The translations under genes and the position numbers were made by a program. From contig OY821519.1 of the NCBI GenBank assembly GCA_963682025.1, positions 5,400,668 through 5,464,667 of the forward strand: a DNA stretch of 64,000 bases. The letters run 5' to 3'. The DNA comes from Cordilura impudica. Lineage: Eukaryota; Arthropoda; Insecta; Diptera; Scathophagidae. The stretch's first letter is position 1; the number at the start of each line of letters is the position of its first letter. Positions 1-10,241 of this stretch are shown piece after piece. Below the pieces are notes generated by a model. It did no database searches. It saw nothing but the letters and a program-made list of their open reading frames with translations, and was not told where the DNA came from.

Positions 1-290
1 CAGACTCGTTTTTATACACTACACACCTCAGTGACACCTACAGGTTTGTCATTCCATTTGTAGCGCATCGAAAAACTAATTTCGGACCCCAAAAAATATA
101 TATATTATTGGTCCTTATCACAGCTCGAGTCGATACAGCCAAGTCCGTCTGACCGCCTCTCTGTTGAAATCACGCACATTCACAAAATAACCCATCTACG
201 TGGGTAAGGTTACGATAATATTATATGGCGCTATTCCCGCCCAGTTGGTGTTTAAGTTCAAGCAAATCGGGGCTCATGAAGGTGAGATAT
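1..290. repeat. Diverged dispersed dipteran repeat remnant
   Basis: The stretch around 120-175 (GTCGATACAGCCAAGTCCG followed by a short T/C-rich block and GAAATCACGC) resembles, from memory, a widespread dipteran dispersed repeat whose core reads 'gatttagccatgtccgtc...cgaaagcacg'. No other full copy occurs in this window, so the family and its limits are inferred, and its right boundary is uncertain. No coding potential was seen. Confidence 0.4.
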
Positions 291-528
291 GAAAATAAAT
301 TTGTAGACACCTCTAAAAAAACAAAAAAACCAATGTCTTTGTTGTAATATTTTAGTGGTTGAACATAGTGTTAACAACAACACTCGCAGTTAAAAAAAAC
401 ACAAAAAATGATGCAATCATACCAACACACAACTACCATGTGCTATGTTATAGCTATGAATATAGCCACATATTTTTTATGGTTATCACGATATATATAT
501 GAAAAATGAAAAGTGAAAAATAAAAATA
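291..528. other. AT-rich spacer, no gene seen
   Basis: No coding or structured feature is visible. The last ~35 bases (TGAAAAATGAAAAGTG...) are the same A-rich simple sequence found beyond the first HINE, so that HINE sits inside an A-rich tract. Confidence 0.5.
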
Positions 529-1350
529 AACAAGTAAGAAAATTATAGTCGGTCTAGACCGACTATATGATACCCTATACCATGGTTTAGAGACCCTATC
601 TTTCGGTCCAACTACTTCGATATAGAAAATAAGCATAAACCAAATTTAAGTGCGATTTTTATTAATTTTTTTGGCTGCAGATATGAAAAAGTTCATATCG
701 GATGCTATATCTGTAAAGGGACTAGGTCCAAAAATGGACCGATCCTGATCATGTTTGGTAAAGTCTCTTGTATTTTGCAAAAATATGTACAAACAAAATT
801 TGAGGAGAATCAGTGCAATATTTTTGTTTTTTAATAGATTTAAATGAAGATCGGGAAGCAGCTCTATATGGGGTCAAAGGGACCATTTTTGGACTACTCA
901 TTAGTGGATGTAATGAACGCATACAAACCCAATTTGAGTAAGATCTATATGACAATTTGGATCTTATGGCAATTTATGTCGATTTCATATGGGTAATTTG
1001 TATGGGGGCTAGGTCTGAACATGGACCGATTCTCACCAATTTCAATAGCGTTCATCCCATGGCCGATAGAAGCTTATATACCAAATTTCTTCAAAATACA
1101 TTCATATTTGCGACCTGCAGTTTGATTACAAGCTTTACATGGACACACAGACGGACGGACGGACGGACGGACGGACGGACGGACGGACGGACGGACGGAC
1201 GGACGGACGGACATTGTTAAATCAACTCAGAAAGTGATTCTGATTCGATCGGTATAATTAAAGATGGGTCTAGGTCAAATATTTTTGGTTGTTACAAACA
1301 GCAGCACAAAGTCATTATACCCAAACCACATAGTGGTATAGGGTATAAAA
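529..1350 (+). mobile_element. CAAG-HINE copy 1 (DINE-1/Helentron-like, non-autonomous)
   Basis: This is a complete copy of the commonest repeat in the window. The left end AACAAGTAAGAAAATTATAG is followed by a perfect 22-bp palindrome centred on GGTCTAGACC. The 13-mer ATACCCTATACCA then follows, and its inverse TGGTATAGGGTAT lies at the right end inside a hairpin (ACCACATAGTGGT). A GGAC microsatellite (15 units, 1153-1212) lies near the right end. Subterminal inverted repeats, end hairpins, a variable microsatellite and insertion in T-rich (A-rich) sites without a long target duplication are the known traits of Helentron-associated elements (DINE-1 type), so I assign it there by inference. 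Short open frames, including one with repeated RTDG from the GGAC array, are not genes. No Rep/helicase is encoded. Confidence 0.85.
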
Positions 1351-1965
1351 AATGAAAAATAAGAAATGAAAAATAAAAAATTAAAAATAAAAAATGAAAA
1401 AAAAGGAATGAAAAATGAAAAATAAAAAATTAAAAATAAGAAATGAAAAACGAAAAATAAAAAATTAAAAATAAAAAATAAAAATAAAAAATGAAAAATG
1501 AAAAATAAAAAATGAAAAATGAAAAATTAAAAATGAAAAATATAAAATGAAAAATGAAAAAAGAAAAATAAAAAATGAAAAATAAAAAATGAAAAATAAA
1601 AATGAAAAATAAAAAATGAAAAAAAATTAAAAATGAAAAACGAAAAATTAAAAGTAAGAAATGAAAAATAAAAAATTAATAATAAAAAATGAAAATTAGA
1701 AAATGAAAAAGAAAAAATCGAAAATGAAAAATAAGAAATGAAAAATGAAAAAATAAAAAATGTAAAAAAAAAAATTAAAAATAAAAAATGAAAAATAAGA
1801 AATGAAAAATAAAAAATTAAAAAGAAAGAATTAAAAATAAAAATGAAAAATAAAAAATGAGATATAAAATATGAAAAATAAAAAATGAAAAATGAAAAAA
1901 TGAAAAAATGAAAAATAAAAAATTAAAAATGAAAAGTGAGAAACGAAAAATTAAAAATAAAAAAC
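1351..1965. repeat. A-rich minisatellite (ATGAAAAATAAAAA)n
   Basis: This is an imperfect array of 6-8-base A-rich words (TGAAAAA, TAAAAAA, TTAAAAA). The same array appears left of the HINE at about 500-528, so the HINE probably inserted into it. The array joins the 'R3' repeat at 1966; the inverted relative at 22.6-24.2 kb has the same order. Confidence 0.85.
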
Positions 1966-2265
1966 GGTTGAAATTATAAATAATACAAAATTTTTTTATA
2001 TTAGCAGAGCCCCTGCAGTTGATTGCTATAAGTAATACATAGATAACGCTTTGTGTTTGATTTTAAAAAAGTGCCATAAAAAATCTTTAGATACTAGGGG
2101 CCGTATGCAAAAAAATTAAAGTGTACTTCAAGTAGACTTTATTGTATGCTTTTCTTACAAAATTGTTGATAAAGTCTAATTGAAGTACAGTTTATTTTTT
2201 CTGCATACGGCTCTAGATGTTTACGTATCTCCCCTGTAATCGGACTCACATGATTTTTTTTTTAA
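1966..2265 (+). repeat. R3 dispersed repeat, copy 1 (with MITE insertion)
   Basis: The sequence from CGGTTGAAATTATAAATAAT through AGAGCCCCTGCAGTTGATTG to CTGTAATCGGACTCACATG matches 22617-22795 in reverse orientation. The second copy lacks 126 bases present here, which are a MITE. R3 lies next to the A-rich minisatellite in both places, so the two are likely parts of one older element. No coding frame was seen. Confidence 0.75.
2098..2223. mobile_element. 126-bp MITE, PIF/Harbinger-like
   Basis: Terminal inverted repeats of about 45 bases start GGGCCGTATGCA on the left and GAGCCGTATGCA (complement) on the right. The flanks are TAG on both sides, a 3-bp duplication. The related R3 copy at 22.67 kb is an empty site with a single TAG, which supports a true insertion. 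A 3-bp duplication with GGGCC-type ends suggests PIF/Harbinger; that assignment is inference. Confidence 0.75.
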
Positions 2266-2744
2266 TAACAACATGTTCATGGCGTATGAATAGTATTTAG
2301 TGGAAGAGCAGAAGAGAAGTACGCGTATGAGTAATATTTTTAAGATTAAATCAAACATACATATGTATGTATTTGTTATTCTATTGTTTACATAGATATA
2401 TTAATAATAATAATTTATTTAAGAAAGCATCAATGGTTCTTGAGTTTTACAAAGCTGAAAAACTAAGCAAACCAACATCAAGATAAGGAAAAACGCCTTT
2501 GGAGGTTTTAGTAATACTGGCCCGACTTGAAATTTGTCAACCCAAGAATGGCTGTTGCACTGTGCTACTTTTAAGTTTGATAAAGCATGAAATATGTATG
2601 CTATGAAACAGTTTGACCGGATAAAGATACAAGCATGTTTTTCAAATGCAAAAGTTCGATATACATTGGATAATAGGGAATTATTGTTATTTTATATGGC
2701 ACAAAACAGTTTGTACCATAATAAAAAAATTTACCACAAATCAA
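2266..2744. other. AT-rich spacer, no gene seen
   Basis: No long reading frame, repeat shared with the rest of the window, or RNA gene was recognised here. Confidence 0.5.
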
Positions 2745-3569
2745 AACAAGTAAGAAAATTATAGTGGGTCTAGACCGACTATACGATACCCTATACCATG
2801 CGTTTAGAAACCCTATCTCTTAGGCCCAACTAACTGGACATAGAAAATAAGCAAAAACCAAATTTGAGTGGGATTTTTATTAATTTTTTTGGCTGCAGAT
2901 ATGAAAAAGTTCATATCGGATGCTATATCTATATGGGGACTAGGTCCAAAAATGGACTGATCCTAATCATGTTTGGAAAAGTCTCTTGTATTTTGCAAAA
3001 ATATATACAAACCAAATCTGAGAAGAATCAGTGCAATATTTTTGTTTTTTAATAGATTTAAGTGAAGATCGGGAAGCAGCCCTATATGGGGCCAAAAGGA
3101 TCATTTTTGGACTACTCATTAATGGATGTAATGAACGCATATAAACCCAATTTGAGTAAGATCTATATGACAATTTGGATGTTATGGCAATTTATGTCGA
3201 TTTCATAGGGGTAATTTGTATGGGGGCTAGGTCTGAACATGGACCGATTCTCACCAATTTCAATAGCGTTCATCCCATGGCCGATAAAAGCTTATATACC
3301 AAATTTCATCAAAATATATTCATATTTGCGACCTGCAGTTTGATTACAAGCTTTACATGGACACACAGACGGACGGACGGACGGACGGACGGACGGACGG
3401 ACGGACGGACGGACGGACGGACGGACGGACATTGTTAAATCAACTCAAAAAATGATTCTGATTCGATCGGTATAATTAAAGATGGGTCTAGGTCAAATAT
3501 TTTTGGTTGTTACAAACAGCAGCACAAAGTCATTATACCCAAACCACATAGTGGTATAGGGTATAAAAA
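2745..3569 (+). mobile_element. CAAG-HINE copy 2
   Basis: This is a full-length copy with left palindrome, both 13-bp subterminal repeats and terminal hairpin intact. It has 15 GGAC units (3371-3430). It differs from copy 1 by scattered substitutions. Confidence 0.85.
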
Positions 3570-3765
3570 TTTATATAAAAAATAAAAAATGGAAAATAAA
3601 AAATTAGAAATAAAAAATTAAAAATAAAAAATGAAAACTGAAAAATTAAAAATGTAAAATGGAAAATGAAAAACGTAAAATGCAAAATGAAAAATGAAAA
3701 TTGAAAAACTAAAACTGAAAACTGAAAACTATAAAACGAAAATTGAAAAATTAAAAATTAAATAT
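3570..3765. repeat. A-rich minisatellite, short
   Basis: AAAAATGAAAA-type words directly follow the right end of HINE copy 2. It is the same simple sequence as 1351-1965 but shorter and more degenerate. Confidence 0.7.
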
Positions 3766-4278
3766 TAAGTTATAATTCTTATCTTTAGTTTTTTACCTGT
3801 TTTTATTATTACTATTATTATTTTTTTTATTAAATGTATCCTTAAATTAACACATTAATAGCCAATTCAGATAAAATACTTTAAAATTTGTTTTTTTATA
3901 TTAATAATTTTCAGCCAAGAATTATTTGCATTTTTTTTTTAAATTATCGTATAACTTCTGAGGTCTCAAAACATTCAAAGAGGGATCAAACTTTGAATAT
4001 CGTAGCGAAGGCTGAGTTAAATAATGAATTTCGTTAGTGTTTTACGAAGGACTTAGGGAATTTATAGGAGATCTACTGTAGTAATCAAATAGTAATTAAT
4101 TCTTTCTATAGAAGACATGAGCATTACTTTTTATAAAAAGAAATTATAATAGAAACTGACCAAAAAGGAAAACAACTAACTTTCAATTTAAGTGGTATTC
4201 GGAATTAATGTTTCAGTAACGGCAACAGTTTTAAAGTGCTGGCCCTACTCAAAATTGGGTGTAATATTGATTTTAAGA
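3766..4278. other. Spacer left of the Transib insertion
   Basis: AT-rich, with no gene. The target copy CGCAG of the Transib insertion occupies 4279-4283. Confidence 0.5.
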
Positions 4279-4283
4279 CGCAG

Positions 4284-4320
4284 CACTGTGGTCAATATTT
4301 TGAGATAGCGGCCAAAACTC
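4284..4320 (+). repeat. Transib left terminal inverted repeat
   Basis: 37 bases match the right terminus (16707-16743, complement) at 31 of 37 positions by eye. The heptamer is CACTGTG. A second conserved block, GGCCAAAACTC, lies at element positions 27-37. This layout resembles a RAG recombination signal (heptamer, spacer, A-rich nonamer). Confidence 0.85.
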
Positions 4321-5270
4321 CTTTTGGTTTTTGTTCTCCGATTTTAAAGTTATTAGACTCGTATGAAAGTAGACAGTAGTAAACCTCGGGAGCAAAAAAT
4401 TAGAACTCTATTTCAACTATCTCACAGAGAACAGGTTGGTCCAAAATGGGCTTTTTCAGAATTTAGTAAATTTATGATATTTTTAGTTAATTTTTAAAGT
4501 TTAAATGATCATAACTTTTTTGTTTTTCAAGATTTTTGGACGAAATAAATTTTGTGTTGTAACCTAACTTATTTCCTATTACTGGTAAGAAAAATTGAAG
4601 CTCTAGTGTTTTCCGAACAATTTCAATTTTTTTTTTAAAAAAGTTCAAATTTCTCGGATATTTCCTACTTCATAGAGCACAACTCCTGTGAGTCAACCTG
4701 AGTCAAAACACAAATTTACTATTTTGTAGCCCTAAATCTCCCCTACACTCCTATATATACATGTCCATGCATCGGGACTGCACTTTTTGAGCTACAGCAA
4801 TTTTTCTGACCCGAGGTAAGATATTCAGTACAAATGCACGTCATATTTTTTGAGAAGTTATTTGTATGTGAAAGTGGCTATTATGCATATATTTTGATGA
4901 AATTTTGTACAAGAGTTCTTATTGACCCAAAAAATAATTCTGTTGAAATTAGGAGAAGTTGGCCCATATTTGGACCTAGTCCACATAGAAGGGTGTATCA
5001 AAATTTTGACAAAAATGACAATAGAACTCTCAAATTATGTGGTATCTGGCAATTCGTTTGGAAAAAGTAAAAAAGATTTTATTGCCATCTAATATTACAC
5101 AACTTAAATACGTGAAAATTGCAAATAAATTTAAAACCAATGGAAATAACTGGTAAAACCAACTACCTGTTATATTATGTTTCAAAGAGGTAAAAAAGAT
5201 CATGTTGAAACTTCGAGCAATTGTATATTAATCCATGCATTCATTTTTTTTCTTCATTATTGTTTAAACA
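4321..5270 (+). other. Transib 5' untranslated region
   Basis: No credible gene is present. Around 4890-4985 the sequence (TTTTGATGAAATTTTG ... TTTGGACCTAGTCCACAT) resembles part of the HINE repeat read on its minus strand, so either an old fragment lies here or the two share ancestry. The 78-codon frame at 4834-5070 overlaps this and is probably not a gene. Confidence 0.5.
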
Positions 5271-7252
5271 ATGGCTAAATTCAGTTATAGTGTTCTATCT
5301 GATATATATTTTGAACGGAAAGATGAAAACGACATTATTTTACATATAATGAATAATCCATTCTTCAAAATATGCGACAAACAAGAAATTAAAATTCATA
5401 ACTTAAAAATAAAAAACTTTTTAAATACTTTAAGAAAACGGTACAATCAATGTTCCAGAAACAAGAAATTGTTTTACTCACGCAACCAAGAATGGCTAAG
5501 AAATAAACTTATTTTTAAAAAGCCATCAGTAACTACCACGGAAACTGGAAAAGGTGGTCGACCAGCAAAGCCTATTGATAATTGTAGTGAAAGATCACGA
5601 AGACGCAAGCTTAAACATATCAATGAAGAAGTTTCTTGTAGCATCATAAAGGATTCATTTCTGCATCAAATTCAACCATCGAAAACTAAAAAGGGTAAAA
5701 TTGCTATCATTGAAAAAATAGTGGAAGCAAGCCCCAGATGCACAAAAAGGATTTTAGAAAGTATGCCGACACCAACTAAAGAAAATAAATTTACTCCAGA
5801 AGAAGCATTTTCACTATTTTTGGATTTGAAAATGACTAAAAACCAATATACAGAATTGCGGAAGCGAACCAATGAAAAAAATTGTGGAATTTTTCCATCA
5901 TATCGAGATATAGTTTCTGCCAAAAAAGATTGCTTACCTTCACCAACTGCTATTAGTGTAACTTCAAGTTCAGCAGAAATAAAATTGCAGGATCTTCTTG
6001 AACACACTGCAGAACGATTATTAAAGACATTTGATGCTGACTATTTAGAGAAGTTTAAAAATTGCAGCATGACTCTAATTTCTAAATGGGGATGTGATGG
6101 GTCCTCTGGCCAGAAAGAATACAAACAATGTAATGCGGAAAATTCATCAGATGCCAATTTATTCATGATTTCTTTCGTTCCATTACGTTTAACAAAAACT
6201 TATATTGGTTCAGAGCCGTCAACTAGTAGAGCTGCAGAGATAGATGTATGGAAGAATGAAATTCCCTCGTCAACAAAATTTTGTAGACCAATAAAGTTTG
6301 CTTACAAAAAGGAGACTCAAGATGTCATAGATGAAGAAGTTCGAAAAATAAATGATCAAATTAAAGAACTTCAACCAGTAACATTTAAATTTGATGACCA
6401 AGACATTGAAGTAAATTTTAAAATGTGCCTCACAATGATTGATGAAAAAGTTGCACAAACTTTAACCAAAACAAAGTCATCGTCAAGCTGCACCATATGC
6501 CAAAAAACATCAAGTAAATTGAGCCAACTACCAACACAAGAAGATAGTTTTAATGAAGCATATGAATTTGGAATGTCACCTCTTCATGCTAGAATTCGTT
6601 TTATGGAGCATATTCTTAAATTGGGATACGATTTGGAATTTGGCCCGTTAGGCGAAACAGTGAGAAACAACAAAGAAAATTTGGAAAAAAGAAAGCAAAA
6701 AAAAAAAAAGATATTCAAGAAAAATACCGTGAGAAGGCCTTATAATTGACCAGCCAAAGCAAGGAGAAGGAAATTCTAATGATGGAAACACAGCAAGGAG
6801 ATTTTTTTCCGATCCAGAAACTGCAGCTTCTATAACTGGAGTAGATTATGATTTAATACGACGATTCCAAATCATATTACAAGTTATAGCATGTAGCAAA
6901 AAGATAGATGCAAAGACATTTGGTCAGTATGCTAATGAGACAGCAACCCTTTATAACCAAAAATATTCTTGGAGACATATGCCAACCACAGTTCGCAAAA
7001 TTTTGTTCCATGGGGAACAAATAATTCAGCACAATATGCTTCCAATTGGAGATCTCTCAGAAGAAGCCCAAGAAAAAATATTGTACTAATGAAGATCTTA
7101 TTAATAATTTGTTGTGCACATCAGACCCATATATGTCCAGTATTCGACAAAAAAGGAAATCAACCTCATTAGAGTTAGATGAAGAAGCTAAACAACTACT
7201 GCAAAATGAAAATCAAAGCTATTTGGAAGAAATTTTTACTAAAATTGTTTAA
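5271..7252 (+). pseudogene. Transib transposase (RAG1-core-like), frameshifted
   Basis: The first frame runs 492 codons from ATG 5271. Residues 273-286 (WGCDGSSG...YKQ) carry an Asp (276) that aligns with RAG1 Asp600. MIDEK holds Asp391, comparable to Asp708. CTIC at 407-410 matches the RAG1 zinc-binding CxxC, and WKN..PSST..CRP (from 327) is a Transib signature. Near 6700 a poly-A run and a second shift break the frame. The next segment (about 6735-7088) shows NDGNTARRFF, the region around RAG1 Glu962, and MPTTVRKILFHG. A third segment to 7252 has CTSDPYMSSIR. So the whole transposase is represented but needs at least two or three frame changes; it is inactive. I cannot place the catalytic Glu with certainty. 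It would have cut at CAC-containing ends. Confidence 0.85.
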
Positions 7253-7316
7253 TTAATACTAGTTTAAAGAATATAATTTGTTTCTAATTTTAGTATAAAT
7301 TTTTATTAATACATTT

Positions 7317-7695
7317 TGTTTAAGTACAATTTAATATTTTCTTTGTACTTTTCCGCTTTGAGTCGATTAGCCATTTTTGGGTTAATTCTGGGTTAAAATC
7401 TATGAAACTCCTTTTTTTATACATCGTTGAAAGGAGTGTTTACATAGATTTTAACTAGTAAAACCGTTACCGGTACTTAGATATTGTTCGCCACCTTCTC
7501 TCTTTATTTTTTAACTTATAAAATCAATCGTTTTGGTACCTTCGTACAATTCGTGCTATATCGCATTTTAAAAAAAAGGTAATACATCTTGTATACATAT
7601 AAAAATCAAATAGAGATTTTATTTTCTCTTTATAAAAACCTTAAATTAAATTGTGTTTTTTATTTTTTATATATTTTTTGCTACATACGCAAACA
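7317..7695 (+). repeat. BEL 5' LTR
   Basis: 379 bp, starting TGTTTAAGTACAATTTAATA and ending ACATACGCAAACA. It should hold the promoter; no clear TATA box or polyadenylation signal stands out in the AT-rich sequence. I could not identify a primer-binding site after 7695 (TTTTGATCCTTCTAGCCGG) by matching a tRNA. Confidence 0.9.
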
Positions 7696-7848
7696 TTTTG
7701 ATCCTTCTAGCCGGATCCTGGAGAAGTTTGGGAAAATTAATTTAATTTTTTAACTCTTCAACATTCTCACAGCCTTCATCGTGACAAGACCAGCAAACAA
7801 CCTGCAAAAACAACCCTTAGCTTCAACTACAACAGAAAACAATAAATA

Positions 7849-8649
7849 AACAAGTAGGAAAATTATAGTCGGTCTAGACCGACTATACGATACCCTATAC
7901 CATGCGTTTAGAAACCCTATCTCTTAGGCCCAACTAACTGGACATTTCAAATAAGCAAAAACCAAATTTGAGTGGGATTTTTATTAATTTTTTTGGCTGC
8001 AGATGTGAAAAAGTTCATATCGGATGCTATATCTATAAAGGGACTAGGTCCAAAAATGGACCGATCCTGTTCATGTTTGGTAAAGTCCCTTGTATTTTGC
8101 AAAAATATGTACAAACAAAATTTGAGAAGAATCAGTGCAATATTTTTGTTTTTTAATAGATTTAAGTGAAGATCGGGAAGCAGCTCTATATGGGGTCAAA
8201 GGGACCATTTTTCGACTACTCATTAGTGGATGTAATGAACGCATACAAACCCAATTTGAGTAAGATCTATATGACAATTTGGATCTTATGGCAATTTATG
8301 TCGATTTCATATGGGTAATTTGTATGGGGGCTAGGTCTGAACATGGACCGATTCTCACCAATTTAAATAGCGTTCATCCCATGGCCGATAAAAGCTTATA
8401 TACTAAATTTAATCAAAATATATTCATATTTGCGACCTGCAGTTTGATTACAAGCTTTACATGGACACACAGACGGACGGACGGACGGACGGACGGACGG
8501 ACGGACGGACATTGTTAAATCAACTCAGAAAGTGATTCTGATTCGATCGGTATAATTAAAGATGGGTCTAGGTCAAATATTTTTGGTTGTTACAAACAGC
8601 AGCACAAAGTCATTATACCCAAACCACATAGTGGTATAGGGTATAAAAA
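7849..8649 (+). mobile_element. CAAG-HINE copy 3 (in BEL leader)
   Basis: This is a complete copy with 9 GGAC units (8475-8510). It lies in the untranslated leader of the BEL element, so it inserted after, or travelled with, that retrotransposon. It faces copy 4 in inverted orientation. Confidence 0.85.
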
Positions 8650-9120
8650 GGTGCGTATAGTTCAGTTTTTTTTTATGTGTGACCTAAACAAAAACTTGAA
8701 ATTTTAAAAAGTGTATAATTAAAATTAATTTAAAAAGAAAAAAAAGTTTCATCGTTATTGAAATACTATTTTTTTTTTGCATACTTTTCGTTTTACAACC
8801 CTACGCGTTACGTTACATTACGTATGTATTCGTTTATATTTTAATCGAAAGAAAAAGCAAAAGTCGTCGGGATTTTTAAAAAAAGTGATTAGTGCAAGTA
8901 ATAATATAAATATTAATCATATCGATTAAAACGAAGGAAAGAGAAAAAGCCGTCGGGATAGTTTAAAAAAGTGTTTAGTGCAAGTAATAATAATTTAAAC
9001 AGATTTACATTTAAACAGATATACATTACAATAAATATTATAACTAAATCGGTTTTTCTCCTTTGTGTTATACATATACGCTCACGCGAACGTTTTTTTC
9101 GTGTTTAAGCTGCGTTGGTT
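8650..9120 (+). other. BEL leader between two HINEs
   Basis: No gene. Two imperfect tandem blocks of about 60 bases (8850-8905 and 8934-8992) share GTCGTCGGGAT/GCCGTCGGGAT and GTGCAAGTAATAATA. Confidence 0.6.
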
Positions 9121-9914
9121 TTTATACCCTATACCACTATGTGGTTTGGGTATAATGACTTTGTGCTGCTGTTTGTAACACCCAAAAATATTTGACCTAG
9201 ACCCATCTTTAATTATACCGATCGAATCAGAATCACTTTCTGAGTTGATTTAACAATGTCCGTCCGTCCGTCCGTCCGTCCGTCCGTCCGTCTGTGTGTC
9301 CATGTAAAGCTTGTAATCAAACTGCAGGTCGCAAATATGAATATATTTTGATGAAATTTGGTATATAAGCTTTTATCGGCCATGGGATGAACGCTATTGA
9401 AATTGGTGAGAATCGGTCCATGTCCAGACCTAGCCCCCATACAAATTACCCATATGAAATAGACATAAATTGCCATAAGATCCAAATTGTCATATAGATC
9501 TTACGCAAATTGGGTTTGTATGCGTTCATTACATCCACTAATGAGTAGTCCAAAAATGGTCCCTTTGACCCCATATAGAGCTGCTTCCCGATCTTCAGTT
9601 AAATCAATTAAAAACAAAAATATTGCACTGATTCTTCTCAAATTTTGTTTGTACATATTTTTGCAAAATACAAGAGACTTTACCAAACATGATCAGGATC
9701 GGTCCATTTTTGGACCTAGCCCCTTTATAGATATAGCATCCTACATGAACTTTTTTATATCTGCAGCCAAAAAAATTAATAAAAATCCCACTCAAATTTG
9801 GTTTTTGCTTATTTTCTATGTCCAGTTAGTTGGGCCTAAGAGATAGGGTTTCTAAACGCATGGTATAGGGTATCGTATAGTCGGTCTAGACCGACTATAA
9901 TTTTCTTACTTGTT
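9121..9914 (-). mobile_element. CAAG-HINE copy 4 (in BEL leader, inverted)
   Basis: This is a complete copy on the minus strand with 8 GTCC units (9258-9289). Its 5' AACAAGTAAG end is at 9914. Together with copy 3 it forms an ~800-bp inverted repeat with a ~470-bp loop. Confidence 0.85.
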
Positions 9915-10241
9915 TTTTTTGTGTTTATGCTCAAGAGTGTGTTTATTTCTCTTCACACTAATATATACGCACACGCATTGTGTTGGTTTGTTTTTTCTAT
10001 AACATTGTTAGTCACCCTACTGTCCGTTTTAGTCGCGACATATCCAGTGTGTTTTTATTAATTTTTTTTTTTTTGCAAATTTTGGTTTTGCTTCTAATTT
10101 GTTAAATAAAATAAATAAAAATTTTTAATATAGTTTTATATTATTAGTTTATAATATATTAATTTTTCGGATTTTTTTTAACGAATTTTTATATTGTTAT
10201 TTAAATTAAATTAACTCATTTTAAAATAAATTCGAACCAAA
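9915..10241 (+). other. BEL leader before gag
   Basis: AT-rich untranslated DNA leading to the gag-pol ATG at 10242 (context AACCAAAATGCC). No repeat was recognised. Confidence 0.6.

Noticed and set aside
957..1220. 87-codon frame with RTDG repeats, and similar frames at 3175, 8279, 9213, 34444 and 50485
   Set aside because: They come from the GGAC array and flanking HINE sequence; frame length follows array length, and copies differ in frame integrity.
5672..6007. Minus-strand 111-codon frame inside the Transib
   Set aside because: It is a shadow of the plus-strand transposase, which has clear family motifs.
7696..7730. Primer-binding site of the BEL element
   Set aside because: The bases after the 5' LTR do not give an unmistakable match to a tRNA 3' end that I can verify without a search.
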